Assembly (NCBI GenBank): GCA_964432155.1
Contig: CAYSMF010000007.1
Coordinates: 1 to 64,000, forward strand
From: UBA10438 sp964432155
Lineage (GTDB): Bacteria; Bacteroidota; Ignavibacteria; Kapaibacteriales; Kapaibacteriaceae
DNA length: 64,000 bases
Reading direction: 5' to 3'
The notes below the pieces were generated by a model. It did no database searches. It saw nothing but the letters and a program-made list of their open reading frames with translations, and was not told the DNA's origin. Numbering within the stretch: the stretch's first letter is position 1; every line of letters begins with the position of its first letter. The translations under genes were made by a program, and so were the position numbers. Below are positions 17,039-25,481 of the stretch, in pieces.

Positions 17039-17593
17039 ATGATCCTCACAGACGCTGAAATCCTTGCCCACATGGAGCGTGGCACGATCAAGATCGAGCC
17101 GTTCGATCGCTCGTGTCTTGGTTCCAATTCCTACGATGTGCACCTGGGCCGGATGTTGGCCGAGTACGTGGATCGCGAGCTCGACGCCAAGCGCCACAAC
17201 AAGATTGAACTGTATCCGATTCCGGATGAGGGCATCGTATTGGTGCCAGAGAAGTTCTATCTGGGCGTGACAGAAGAGTACACCGAGACGCACGCACATG
17301 TGCCGTTTCTCGAGGGTAAGTCGAGCGTTGGACGCCTGGGTATCGACATTCACGCCACTGCAGGAAAGGGCGACATCGGATTCTGCAACTTCTGGACGCT
17401 GGAGATCAGCGTGAAGCAGCCGGTTCGCGTCTACGCAGGAATGCCAATTGGACAGCTGATCTACTTCGCTGTTGAAGGCACCGTGATCAATCCATACAAC
17501 GCAAAGAGTTCAGCCAAGTACAATGCGCGCGTCAACGCGCCGGTTGAATCGATGATGTGGAAGAACTTCCCGGTCGACGAGCAGAAGTCATGA
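17039..17593 (+). CDS. dcd: dCTP deaminase
   Basis: 184 residues. Converts dCTP to dUTP for thymidylate synthesis. Motifs: CLGSNSYDVHLG at the N terminus, FLEGKSSVGRLG (phosphate-binding Ser/Arg) and HATAGKGDIGFCNFWTLEI, the catalytic region in the form used by Bacteroidota dCTP deaminases. Length is normal. The ATG is three bases after a -7 element. It overlaps the lipoprotein gene by ATGA. Confidence 0.94.
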   Translation: MILTDAEILAHMERGTIKIEPFDRSCLGSNSYDVHLGRMLAEYVDRELDAKRHNKIELYPIPDEGIVLVPEKFYLGVTEEYTETHAHVPFLEGKSSVGRLGIDIHATAGKGDIGFCNFWTLEISVKQPVRVYAGMPIGQLIYFAVEGTVINPYNAKSSAKYNARVNAPVESMMWKNFPVDEQKS

Positions 17594-18195
17594 TCACACG
17601 CATTCTCGCTGTGCTCGTTTGCTGCGTGCTCCTCGCAGGTTGCGAAGAAGACACTGGCATGGATTCGTCGTCGTTCGACGAGCAAGAGTTGCTCGATATG
17701 CGAAGCGAAAAGGACGAGGCGTTTCGCACCACTGCCGAGAGTCCGATCCCTGAGCACATGCGCGATACGTTCAAGGGGCTGAAGTACTTCGCCCCCTCGG
17801 AAGAAGGCGTCGTCGACGCAGTGTTTGTTCCGAATGCTGCCGCTGATACCATGACCATGACAACCACGACATCGGAATTGCGTCCCGCAGTGCGCGCCGG
17901 ACGCTTCGTGTTTACGTATGGCACAACAGAGTGCACGCTCACTGCATTTCAATTCTTGGGTGGTGCAACAGACTCGTACTTCGTGCCGTTTACAGACCGC
18001 ACGACTGGCGAGTCGACGTATCGTGGTGGACGGTATCTCGATATCGAGAAGACCGGCGACTCGGTGTATGTGATCGATTTCAATCGCGCGTATAATCCGT
18101 TCTGCGCATATAACGACGCGTTCTCGTGTCCGCGTGTTCCACGCGAAAACAACCTCCCCGTCGCGGTCACGGTGGGAGAGCAGTCGTGGAAGTGA
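17590..18195 (+). CDS. DUF1684 lipoprotein
   Basis: 201 residues. Lipobox VLLAGCEED, a short acidic linker, then the DUF1684 domain: FVFTYGTTE, YFVPFTDRTTGESTYRGGRY, DFNRAYNPFCAYN and CPRVPRENNLPVAV. The family is common in Bacteroidota; its role is not established. Overlaps dcd by ATGA and the next gene by GTGA. Confidence 0.88.
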   Translation: MITRILAVLVCCVLLAGCEEDTGMDSSSFDEQELLDMRSEKDEAFRTTAESPIPEHMRDTFKGLKYFAPSEEGVVDAVFVPNAAADTMTMTTTTSELRPAVRAGRFVFTYGTTECTLTAFQFLGGATDSYFVPFTDRTTGESTYRGGRYLDIEKTGDSVYVIDFNRAYNPFCAYNDAFSCPRVPRENNLPVAVTVGEQSWK

Positions 18196-18818
18196 TCCGT
18201 CTGCGCTGGATCCACCTCGTTGCGATGACGCTTCTTGTCATTGCCGTTCCCTCCTGTCTGTTTGTGAAAGCTCCGCAGCAGTCGGAAGACCTGCAGCACG
18301 TTGCTCTCAGTCCGCAACCACAAATCGACATGAGCGACGAACTCGTGCGAACTCGTGCGGGCGACCTCATTGCGCTGCTCCCACGCGGATGGGTATTCCT
18401 CGATGCAAAGGGCGAAGCATCGGCTGATATCGTATCGATCGCCGTCAACCCAGACTACACGCTCTCGATGGTCATCAGCAGCATCACGCACGGCGAATCA
18501 ACGAGAGAGCTAACCGAGGGCGAAGGCATGCTGGGTCTTGCCCGTGTGGCATATCAGAAACATGTACGGAAGTCGGCAGGGGCCGTAAAACTCATCGGCA
18601 CCTATCGCACAGCAGAGCTTGGTCCACGTCGTTTCGGACTCTACGACTTCTCCATGGCTGCCGGCGGACTTCGCACACGCGCCGCTGTATGCACATCGAC
18701 GCTCGGCAATCATTACGAGATCGCACTCGTGCCACTCACGGTGAGTGGGAAGGATGTGCCAGACAATGCTACACAGGACGCAACCTTCCGCTCGATCCTC
18801 GCCACAGTCCAGTACTAA
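18192..18818 (+). CDS. Lipoprotein, unknown
   Basis: 208 residues from the GTG at 18192, which overlaps the DUF1684 stop. Signal peptide with lipobox-like VPSCLF. The mature part contains LIALLPRGWVFLDAKGE and later FGLYDFSMAAGGLRTRAAV, a pattern like PsbP-type or photosystem-like domains of exported proteins, but I cannot assign a family. It lies between a DUF1684 lipoprotein and a helical cytosolic protein. Confidence 0.7.
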   Translation: MIRLRWIHLVAMTLLVIAVPSCLFVKAPQQSEDLQHVALSPQPQIDMSDELVRTRAGDLIALLPRGWVFLDAKGEASADIVSIAVNPDYTLSMVISSITHGESTRELTEGEGMLGLARVAYQKHVRKSAGAVKLIGTYRTAELGPRRFGLYDFSMAAGGLRTRAAVCTSTLGNHYEIALVPLTVSGKDVPDNATQDATFRSILATVQY

Positions 18819-18822
18819 CCCA

Positions 18823-19236
18823 ATGCAGCTCTCCGACGATACCCTAGCCGTGATCGAGTTTCTCGAAGCATCCATCGAAGGCGGACTGCGCAAGCGCAAT
18901 GACGTAGCAACCATCCTCGAACTTGGAGCATCACTTGGCGATGCCGATCTGTTCAATCAGATCTCGCGTACCGGCACGGCAACATGGAAGGTCTACTCGA
19001 CACTCCGACGTGTACAGCCCGGCGACGAAGGGTACCGTCAGCTCGAGGAAGAATTTGCACTGCAGATGAATGCTCTGCGCGAACATCTTGCTACGCTTGT
19101 CAACAATGCCGACGACGATACGCTGCGTCGATTCGATGAGGTGTACTTCGGTATGACGCAAGGCGTCATCCGCAACATCGTCGATCTATCGCACGACCTC
19201 GCGAAGATCAAGGCTCTTCAACGCGACGCGGGGTAG
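18823..19236 (+). CDS. Small helical protein of unknown function
   Basis: 137 residues, almost wholly alpha-helical by pattern, acidic, with no signal peptide, membrane segment or known motif. ATG at 18823 follows the previous stop by four bases. Its last 29 bases overlap the end of the convergent sigma-like gene, so both C termini are encoded on opposite strands of the same DNA. Confidence 0.65.
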   Translation: MQLSDDTLAVIEFLEASIEGGLRKRNDVATILELGASLGDADLFNQISRTGTATWKVYSTLRRVQPGDEGYRQLEEEFALQMNALREHLATLVNNADDDTLRRFDEVYFGMTQGVIRNIVDLSHDLAKIKALQRDAG

Positions 19237-19708
19237 CGAACAGCGATCGAGCTCGCTTCAACGCACGCTCATGTCGCTTCCGCACACATTCCGGCTTCAG
19301 ATCAAGCTCGCGCGCGATCTCTTCAAACGGCATACCCTCGAGATAGTGCCGTCGCAACAATGCTGCATCCTGCTCGGGCAAACGCGAAAGCACTGTCGAC
19401 GCATCCACGTCGTTCTCGTGCGATGGCACAACAACGAGGTGCGACGATGTTCGTTCATATGGCATCCATCCATATTCCTCGTCGCGATCCGGATGCACCA
19501 TCGAACGAGATCGTGCAACCGTGCGCGCAAGCGTGCGCGCGGCTACCGTGGTAACGTAGGCCTGCGCATTGTTGGGCGCTTCTCGGAGCACGCTCATCTC
19601 GTAGGTCACCGTGACGGCATGCTGAATAGCTTCGTCGACGTCGTCGGATGATGCAGCCGAATAGCGCCGCGATAGAAATCGATACAACTCGCCACGATTG
19701 ACCTGCAT
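19208..19708 (-). CDS. Sigma-70 region 4-like regulator (ECF-like)
   Basis: 166 residues from the ATG at 19708, preceded by GGGAGG, one of the clearest Shine-Dalgarno sites in the window. The C-terminal 60 residues, LPEQDAALLRRHYLEG, MPFEEIARELD and RKRHERALKRA, form a sigma region 4 helix-turn-helix. The N-terminal part (YRFLSRRYSAAS, DVDEAIQHAV) fits a divergent sigma region 2. No anti-sigma gene is next to it. Divergent from the Crp-like gene across 137 bases. Confidence 0.78.
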   Translation of the reverse strand: MQVNRGELYRFLSRRYSAASSDDVDEAIQHAVTVTYEMSVLREAPNNAQAYVTTVAARTLARTVARSRSMVHPDRDEEYGWMPYERTSSHLVVVPSHENDVDASTVLSRLPEQDAALLRRHYLEGMPFEEIARELDLKPECVRKRHERALKRARSLFATPRRVEEP

Positions 19709-19834
19709 GGCAAACCTCCCTCTATGTAATGATGCTGCACGGTGTACTGCGCATAACATCACGCTTCGGGCGTGCCCGTGGAATCCAGCGTTCGCAAGCC
19801 CCCTTCCTGCGTATGCCAACGCTGAAAATTGGCG

Positions 19835-19842
19835 TAGTTTCG
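19835..19842 (+). promoter_or_regulatory. -7 element of the Crp-like gene, leaderless spacing
   Basis: TAGTTTCG, three bases (CTC) before the ATG at 19846. This supports 19846 over upstream in-frame starts. Confidence 0.45.
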
Positions 19843-19845
19843 CTC

Positions 19846-20484
19846 ATGGAACAGAACGAGCTTACCATTCCACCGATGTTTGCATTCCTACCACCGGAGC
19901 GGGTTCATCGCATGGACCTACCCGTCGGCACCTTTGTGTTCCGGCAGGACGAAGGGTGCGGGCGCATCGGCTTTGTTGTCTCTGGCTCGATTCGCGTGTT
20001 CAAAGAGCACGACACCGGGAAGTCGATCACACTCTATCGCATCGGACCCGGCGACACGTGCATTCTGTCGATGTCGTGTGCGCTTTCGAATCCCATTCAC
20101 CAAGCGAGCGCAGTTGTCGAGGAGGATGCAACCGTTCTCACGGTTTCAACCGAGGACTTTCGTGAGCTGATGAAGACCTCGAACGAGGCTCGCGACTATG
20201 TGTTCAGCATGTTCGCAACACGTCTTACCGACGTGATGATTCTCATCGAGGAAATCGTGTTCCGTCGCATGGACGAACGTCTTGCCGGCATCCTCATCGA
20301 TCATGCAGCACGACACCATTCATCCGTCGTGCAAGCAACGCACGAAAAGCTGGCGGAAGAAGCAGGCACGGCACGCGAAGTAGTCACACGCATTCTTCGT
20401 GACTTTGCGGCAAGGGGCTGGGTAGAGCTTCAGCGTGGATCGATTACGATCACAGATCGCAAGGGACTTCTGTCACGCACGTGA
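19846..20484 (+). CDS. Crp/Fnr-family transcription regulator
   Basis: 212 residues. N-terminal cyclic-nucleotide-type beta-roll (LPVGTFVFRQDEGCGRIGFVV, ITLYRIGPGDTCILS), a long dimer helix (YVFSMFATRLTDVMILIEEI), and a C-terminal helix-turn-helix (THEKLAEEAGTAREVVTRILRDF). Cys residues at GCG and CILSMSC could sense redox or persulfide, as in some Crp-type sulfur regulators, but no Fe-S pattern is clear. It sits directly upstream of the sulfur operon and palindromic sequences lie between them, so control of that operon is likely. Confidence 0.9.
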   Translation: MEQNELTIPPMFAFLPPERVHRMDLPVGTFVFRQDEGCGRIGFVVSGSIRVFKEHDTGKSITLYRIGPGDTCILSMSCALSNPIHQASAVVEEDATVLTVSTEDFRELMKTSNEARDYVFSMFATRLTDVMILIEEIVFRRMDERLAGILIDHAARHHSSVVQATHEKLAEEAGTAREVVTRILRDFAARGWVELQRGSITITDRKGLLSRT

Positions 20485-20505
20485 CAGCATTGTGAAAAAG
20501 TCACC
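20471..20505. promoter_or_regulatory. Candidate operator for the Crp-like regulator
   Basis: Two overlapping inverted repeats: TGTCAC-GCAC-GTGACA (20471-20486), spanning the crp-like stop codon, and TGTGA-AAAAG-TCACC (20491-20505). The second is like a Crp half-site pair with one base less spacing. They lie 68-100 bases before the MBL-rhodanese gene. There is no T-run, so a terminator is unlikely. Confidence 0.35.
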
Positions 20506-20572
20506 AACACGCTCGTATGCGATGCCGTAGGTTCGCATACTTCGTTTCGACATTGAACTGAAAGGACGTCAC

Positions 20573-21985
20573 ATGTTTTTCAAGCAGATCTACGAACCAG
20601 GCCTCGCACACGCATCCTACATGGTAGGTTGTCAGAAGACCGGCGAATGTTTGGTCATCGATGCCAAGCGCGACATCGACACCTACATCGAGATCGCGCG
20701 TCAAGAACGTCTGCGCATCACGCACCTCGCAGAGACGCACATTCATGCCGACTTCCTAAGCGGCACGCGCGAGCTTGCCGACGTTACAGGTGCGATGATG
20801 TACCTGTCGGATGAAGGGGGCGATGAGTGGCAGTATGAATTCGATCATGTCGGCGTTAAGGATGGCGACACCTTCATGGTGGGCAACATCAAGATCGAAG
20901 CGATGCACACGCCAGGTCATACACCAGAGCACATTTCATTCCTTGCAACAGACACACCGGCAACGGCTGACGTGCCGATCATGATCTTCACGGGTGACTT
21001 CGTATTTGTTGGTGATGTTGGACGTCCGGACTTGCTCGAGAAGGCCGCCGGCCACGTCGGCACAATGGAAATAGGCGCACGCCAAATGTGGAAGTCGCTT
21101 GCGCGCTTCAAGGCCCTACCTGATCACATTCAGGTGCACCCTGCACACGGTGCAGGTTCGGCATGTGGCAAAGCACTCGGAGCTATTCCATCGTCGACCG
21201 TCGGCTACGAGAAGCTGGTGAACTGGGCACTGCGCCATACATCAGAAGATGCATTTGTTGCCGAGCTTCTCTCCGGACAACCCGAGCCCCCTCGGTATTT
21301 CGCAATGATGAAGAAGCTCAACAAAGTTGAGCGCGCACTCCTCTCTGCTGTACCATCGCCGAAGCGTCTCACACTTGGCGAGTTGCGCGACGTGCTCACA
21401 TCAAAGCGACACGTTGTGGACACACGCTCGAAGGTTTCGTTTGCTGGTGGACACATTCCTGGCACGATCAACATTCAGAACAACAAAGCCTTTTCGACGT
21501 GGGCTGGTTGGGTGTTGAACTACGACGAGCCATTTGCGCTGATCACCGACGAGGAGGATCTTGACGATGTCGTACGCAAACTCATGCGTATCGGACTCGA
21601 CGGAGTTGCTGGATACTACCCGAATGTCACCGACTGGCAGGATGCTGGCAACGAGCTTGCGGAGGTTCCGCAGATCCATCTCGATGATCTCGTCGCTCAC
21701 CATGCGGATGGTTCATTGAGCGTAGTGGATGTGCGTGCAACAAGCGAGTACGAAGCTGGACATATTCCTGGCGCAATGCACCTCCATGCAGGCTATCTGC
21801 AGGGTCGCACAAATGAAATCCCTCGCGACACCCCAGTGGTGATCTCGTGTCAAGCAGGCGATCGCTCGAGCATCGCCATCAGCATTTTGCAACGTGAGGG
21901 CTTTACCAACGTTGTCAATTTCCCGCAGGGCTATGCCGGCTGGCACGCATCGGGCGCACCAATTTCAACGGAGAAATCAGCATGA
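20573..21985 (+). CDS. MBL-fold persulfide dioxygenase-like protein with two rhodanese domains
   Basis: 470 residues. Metallo-beta-lactamase domain at 1-250 with THIHADF (HxHxD), HTPGHTPEH, TGDFVFVGDVGRPD and HPAHGAG, as in ETHE1/Blh-type persulfide dioxygenases. Rhodanese domain 1 (about 265-355) has ITDEED where the active-site Cys loop should be and so is probably inactive. Domain 2 (about 375-465) has the loop SCQAGDRSS with Cys. It probably oxidises glutathione or protein persulfide to sulfite. AAAGGA precedes the ATG. First gene of an operon with a rhodanese, thioredoxin and TauE-type exporter. Confidence 0.92.
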   Translation: MFFKQIYEPGLAHASYMVGCQKTGECLVIDAKRDIDTYIEIARQERLRITHLAETHIHADFLSGTRELADVTGAMMYLSDEGGDEWQYEFDHVGVKDGDTFMVGNIKIEAMHTPGHTPEHISFLATDTPATADVPIMIFTGDFVFVGDVGRPDLLEKAAGHVGTMEIGARQMWKSLARFKALPDHIQVHPAHGAGSACGKALGAIPSSTVGYEKLVNWALRHTSEDAFVAELLSGQPEPPRYFAMMKKLNKVERALLSAVPSPKRLTLGELRDVLTSKRHVVDTRSKVSFAGGHIPGTINIQNNKAFSTWAGWVLNYDEPFALITDEEDLDDVVRKLMRIGLDGVAGYYPNVTDWQDAGNELAEVPQIHLDDLVAHHADGSLSVVDVRATSEYEAGHIPGAMHLHAGYLQGRTNEIPRDTPVVISCQAGDRSSIAISILQREGFTNVVNFPQGYAGWHASGAPISTEKSA

Positions 21986-22278
21986 TGTATTCACAGATAA
22001 CACCGACCGATCTCAAGCAACGCATCGCTTCAGGCGAGGACCTTGTATTGATTGACGTGCGGCAACCGGAAGAGCACGCGGAAGTACACATTCCGAATTC
22101 GATCTTGATTCCCCTAGGCGAGCTTCCGGCGCGACTCGACGAACTCGAGCAGTACCGCGATCGCGAGATCATCCTGTACTGTCGCTCTGGCAATCGCAGT
22201 GGTCAAGCATGCATGTTCCTCAGTATGCAGGGCTTTCCTCATCTTGTCAACCTCGAAGGAGGCATGCTGCAATGGTAA
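21982..22278 (+). CDS. Single-domain rhodanese
   Basis: 98 residues. DVRQPEEHAEVHIPNSILIPLGEL and the active-site loop YCRSGNRSG with catalytic Cys are typical. Acts as a sulfur (persulfide) carrier. Overlaps the MBL gene by ATGA and the thioredoxin gene by seven bases, so the four genes are translated as one tightly packed operon. Confidence 0.93.
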   Translation: MMYSQITPTDLKQRIASGEDLVLIDVRQPEEHAEVHIPNSILIPLGELPARLDELEQYRDREIILYCRSGNRSGQACMFLSMQGFPHLVNLEGGMLQW

Positions 22279-22589
22279 CGGGCACCTTCGATGAGCTGCT
22301 CGCATCTACGTCGCAGCCCATCCTGGTTGACTTCTGGGCAGAGTGGTGTGGACCGTGTCATGCAGTTGCACCAACGATCGAGCAAATTGCGCGCGACTAT
22401 AAGGGGCGCGCAGTCGTGATCAAGGTGAATGTCGACACCAAGCCGCAGCTCGCTGCACGCTTTAGCATCCAGAGCATCCCTACGCTCATGATCTTTCAGA
22501 ATGGCAAGCCCATCTGGCGTCAGGCCGGTGTGCAGCCATACGCAGCAATCGCGCACGAGCTCGATCGCGCAACTGCAACACCCGTATGA
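22272..22589 (+). CDS. Thioredoxin
   Basis: 105 residues. VDFWAEWCGPCHAVAPTIEQ carries the canonical WCGPC, and SIPTLMIFQNG the cis-Pro. Cytosolic. In this operon it could reduce rhodanese- or MBL-bound persulfide. ATG overlaps the rhodanese stop; the stop overlaps the next ATG. Confidence 0.93.
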   Translation: MVTGTFDELLASTSQPILVDFWAEWCGPCHAVAPTIEQIARDYKGRAVVIKVNVDTKPQLAARFSIQSIPTLMIFQNGKPIWRQAGVQPYAAIAHELDRATATPV

Positions 22590-23335
22590 CCGCACTGATG
22601 CTGCTCATCGCAGCCGCAATAGGAGTTTCGCTCGGACTCCTCGGCGCTGGCGGTGCGATTGTTGCCGTGCCCGCCTTCGTCTACATCGGTGGCATCCCAC
22701 CTGAGCTTGCCGACGGATACGCGCTGTTCGTCGTGACGATTTCATCGGCAATCGCCGTTGGCATGCAATGGAGTCAGCGCCTCATTGCGTGGCGCACGAT
22801 TGCATGGTTCGGTCCGTCAACGATCCTCTCGCTGATCGCTGTGCGTGGGTACTTGGATCAGTTTGTTCCGCAGCGCGTACAGATGATCTTCTTCGGAATC
22901 ATCCTCCTCGTGGCTGCACTTGCGATGATGCGCGGACGCAAGACGGCACCGTCAGACACACACGAGCTACATCCATTGCGACTCAGTGCGTTCGGCATTG
23001 TGATCGGTGCAATTGGCGGACTCCTTGGAGTGGGCGGCGGATTTCTGATCACGCCTGCACTCGCTGTATGGGCTGGCCTCGACATGAAGCGAGCAGTCGC
23101 ATCATCGCTGGTGCTCATCAGCGTGAACTCCTTCACCGGCGTTATGGTCGACATGGCCGATGGGATGCGCTACGATTGGCCGTACGTGCTCACGTTTACA
23201 GCAGTCGCAACCGCAGGCATTATCACGGGCACACTTCTATCGCGACGCATCGACAACACTGTGCTGCGAGCAGCCTTCGGTTGGGTTGTCTTGGCTATCG
23301 GATGTGTTGTGCTCGGAATCGAGCTCTTCTCGTAA
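22586..23335 (+). CDS. TauE/SafE-family sulfite exporter-like membrane protein
   Basis: 249 residues, about eight membrane helices in two related halves, with the glycine-rich repeats GLLGAGGAIVAVPAFVYI and GLLGVGGGFLITPAL that mark TauE/SafE (DUF81). Likely exports sulfite or a related sulfur oxyanion. It is the last gene of the persulfide operon, which fits export of the sulfite made by the MBL protein. Converges on der after 18 bases. Confidence 0.92.
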   Translation: MTALMLLIAAAIGVSLGLLGAGGAIVAVPAFVYIGGIPPELADGYALFVVTISSAIAVGMQWSQRLIAWRTIAWFGPSTILSLIAVRGYLDQFVPQRVQMIFFGIILLVAALAMMRGRKTAPSDTHELHPLRLSAFGIVIGAIGGLLGVGGGFLITPALAVWAGLDMKRAVASSLVLISVNSFTGVMVDMADGMRYDWPYVLTFTAVATAGIITGTLLSRRIDNTVLRAAFGWVVLAIGCVVLGIELFS

Positions 23336-23353
23336 ACGCGGACGGTCGCGAGG

Positions 23354-24664
23354 TTAGTCGCGGTTGTTCTTCTTCCGGAACACGAAGCTGATTGGCACGC
23401 CCTCGAAATCGTGCAGCTTGCGCAGCTGACGTTCAATGAAGCGCTTGTAGGCTTCGGGAAGCAATTCAGGGAAGTTCAAGAAGAACGCAAACAATGGTGG
23501 TTCGGTCTTCACCTGCGTCACGTAGTTGATGCGCAAGTCGCGCGCCTTCACACTTGGAGGGGGCGTGCGTTCGAGCATCGCAATGAGCTCCTCGTTGAGT
23601 TCGTGCGTTGGGATGCGCACGCAGCGACGCTCTTGAACCTTCTTCGCCATCTCGATAAGCTTGGTGATCCGCTGCTTTGTAATCGCAGAGATCGTCACAA
23701 TCGGCACATAGTCAAGTGTTGGCAGTTCATCGTAGATCTTTTGGATGAACGCATCTGCCGTCTTCGTGTCTTTCTCGATCAGATCCCACTTGTTCAGCGC
23801 GATGATGATGCCCTTACGCGCTTCCACAACTTCCGAGATCACGCGCTTGTCTTGTGCTTCAAGACCCTGTACGGCGTCAACAACAACAATCGCAACATCG
23901 CATCGATCAATCGCGCGCGATGTACGCATGGTGCTAAAGAGCTCAATGCTCTCCTTGATTTGACTGCGGCGACGCAGACCTGCGGTATCGATCAGGACGA
24001 TCTGCTCTCCGTAGTACGTCAGCACGCTGTCGATCGCATCACGTGTCGTACCTGCGATCGGCGTTACCACCATGCGGTCCTTGCCAAGCAGCGCATTTGT
24101 CAGCGAGCTCTTCCCAACATTCGGACGTCCGACGATTGCAATCTTGAGTCGTGTGTCTTCCATCTGTTCGTCGTCACGCAGGTGCGACACAACAAGATCC
24201 AGGAAGTCGCCCGTGCTTCGACCATTCAGGGCAGAGATTGCAAACGGATCACCCAGACCCAGCGCATAGAATTCCGATGCGTTGAGGTCACCAGATGCGT
24301 TGTCGCACTTGTTGACAACCAACACAACTGGCTTCTTTGAGCTACGCAGCATGCCACCGATCTCACTGTCGATTGGCGTCAACCCGTCACGTCCATCCAC
24401 GACGAAGAGGATCACATCCGCTTCATCGATCGCAAGCATTGCCTGCTCACGAATCGCGCTTTCGAACACATCATCGCTATCAGGCACAATACCGCCCGTG
24501 TCGACGAGCTGGAACACGATACCCGCCCATTCGCCCTTAGCGTAGAGACGATCACGCGTCACGCCTGGCACGCCTTCCACAATGGCATGACGTTCTTCGA
24601 TGATGCGATTAAACAGTGTGGACTTGCCGACGTTCGGTCGGCCAACGATTGCTACGAGACCCAT
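23354..24664 (-). CDS. der: Ribosome-assembly GTPase Der (EngA)
   Basis: 436 residues with two tandem GTPase domains: first GRPNVGKST, DTGG and NKCD; second GRPNVGKSS, DTAG and NKWD; then the C-terminal KH-like domain (TPPPSVKARDLRINYVTQVKTEPP). Der acts in 50S subunit assembly. The ATG at 24664 is four bases behind a full -7 match. Confidence 0.98.
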   Translation of the reverse strand: MGLVAIVGRPNVGKSTLFNRIIEERHAIVEGVPGVTRDRLYAKGEWAGIVFQLVDTGGIVPDSDDVFESAIREQAMLAIDEADVILFVVDGRDGLTPIDSEIGGMLRSSKKPVVLVVNKCDNASGDLNASEFYALGLGDPFAISALNGRSTGDFLDLVVSHLRDDEQMEDTRLKIAIVGRPNVGKSSLTNALLGKDRMVVTPIAGTTRDAIDSVLTYYGEQIVLIDTAGLRRRSQIKESIELFSTMRTSRAIDRCDVAIVVVDAVQGLEAQDKRVISEVVEARKGIIIALNKWDLIEKDTKTADAFIQKIYDELPTLDYVPIVTISAITKQRITKLIEMAKKVQERRCVRIPTHELNEELIAMLERTPPPSVKARDLRINYVTQVKTEPPLFAFFLNFPELLPEAYKRFIERQLRKLHDFEGVPISFVFRKKNNRD

Positions 24665-24668
24665 GCCA

Positions 24669-24676
24669 CAAAGGTA
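24669..24676 (-). promoter_or_regulatory. -7 element of der, leaderless spacing
   Basis: TACCTTTG on the minus strand, a full match to TAnnTTTG, then TGGC and the ATG at 24664. Confidence 0.65.
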
Positions 24677-24785
24677 CGGCGAAATGTCGACCCTCTGCGG
24701 TATTGCGTCGTTTGACCAAGGATGTATATTACTGGATAGATTGTCGGAAGTAACACTTCATCATCACCACTGAAGAGGTACTACT

Positions 24786-25481
24786 ATGGCTACATCTCTG
24801 TTGACCAGCATTGTCGCAGTAGATTTTATTAAGCGCAGCATTCCAACATTTGCGATATCTGCATTGCTCATGCTTGCTGTATTGGTCGGGACACCCTCAA
24901 TAGTCCGATCACAGCCTCCATGCCCCAATGATCCCGCCTGTCCATGGACGCCAGCTGTTCTCGATATCAACGCATTCGAAGTCGCACCAGGCAGACTTTG
25001 CGACATCACAATAGCATACTGCTACAGGTCCTGTAATGGTCGATGTGAGATTCTCTTCCGCGAGTGGAAGTTCTACGATCGGGCCTGCATTCAGGGCGTC
25101 ACCCTTGACCAGACGTTTTATGCTCGCCTCTTCAGAGCTATTGCGGTCCATCTGATGGGAAGAGGCAATGATGCATGCAGCCAAGAGATTCCGCCATGCC
25201 CTAATAGTACACCGATTTTCAGTTTTATGCGTTCATCCTGTGTAAAGTGGACGGTCGACTCACTAGTGCCAGATGTCGTCATACGGTCTTGTGGCTACTC
25301 AGCGCTGTGCAAAGCGGAATACACATTCTGCTATGATAATTCTACAACACCACCAAATGTCGTCATGAATCTAGTCGCAGTCGGTGGCAACAACTGTCCA
25401 GCATCATCTACCCCTTTGAGCTTCCCAGCAATTTTTCCAACCACGACGTATGAGAGCCCATGCTACACGACGTGCTATTGA
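24786..25481 (+). CDS. Secreted Cys-rich protein, unknown
   Basis: 231 residues. A hydrophobic signal (ISALLMLAVLVGTPSIVRSQ) follows a 20-residue basic start. The mature part has about 19 Cys, often as CxxxC or CxxC (RSCNGRC, CPNDPAC), which suggests many disulfides. No T9SS sorting domain. Codon use is more AT-rich than der. It overlaps the next gene by 22 bases. Together they resemble the downstream pair at 28085-31938: a Cys-rich secreted protein, then a beta-propeller-like protein with a sorting domain. Confidence 0.68.
   Translation: MATSLLTSIVAVDFIKRSIPTFAISALLMLAVLVGTPSIVRSQPPCPNDPACPWTPAVLDINAFEVAPGRLCDITIAYCYRSCNGRCEILFREWKFYDRACIQGVTLDQTFYARLFRAIAVHLMGRGNDACSQEIPPCPNSTPIFSFMRSSCVKWTVDSLVPDVVIRSCGYSALCKAEYTFCYDNSTTPPNVVMNLVAVGGNNCPASSTPLSFPAIFPTTTYESPCYTTCY

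Noticed and set aside
20471..20505. Inverted repeats after the crp-like gene as a terminator
   Set aside because: No T-run follows; an operator is the better reading.
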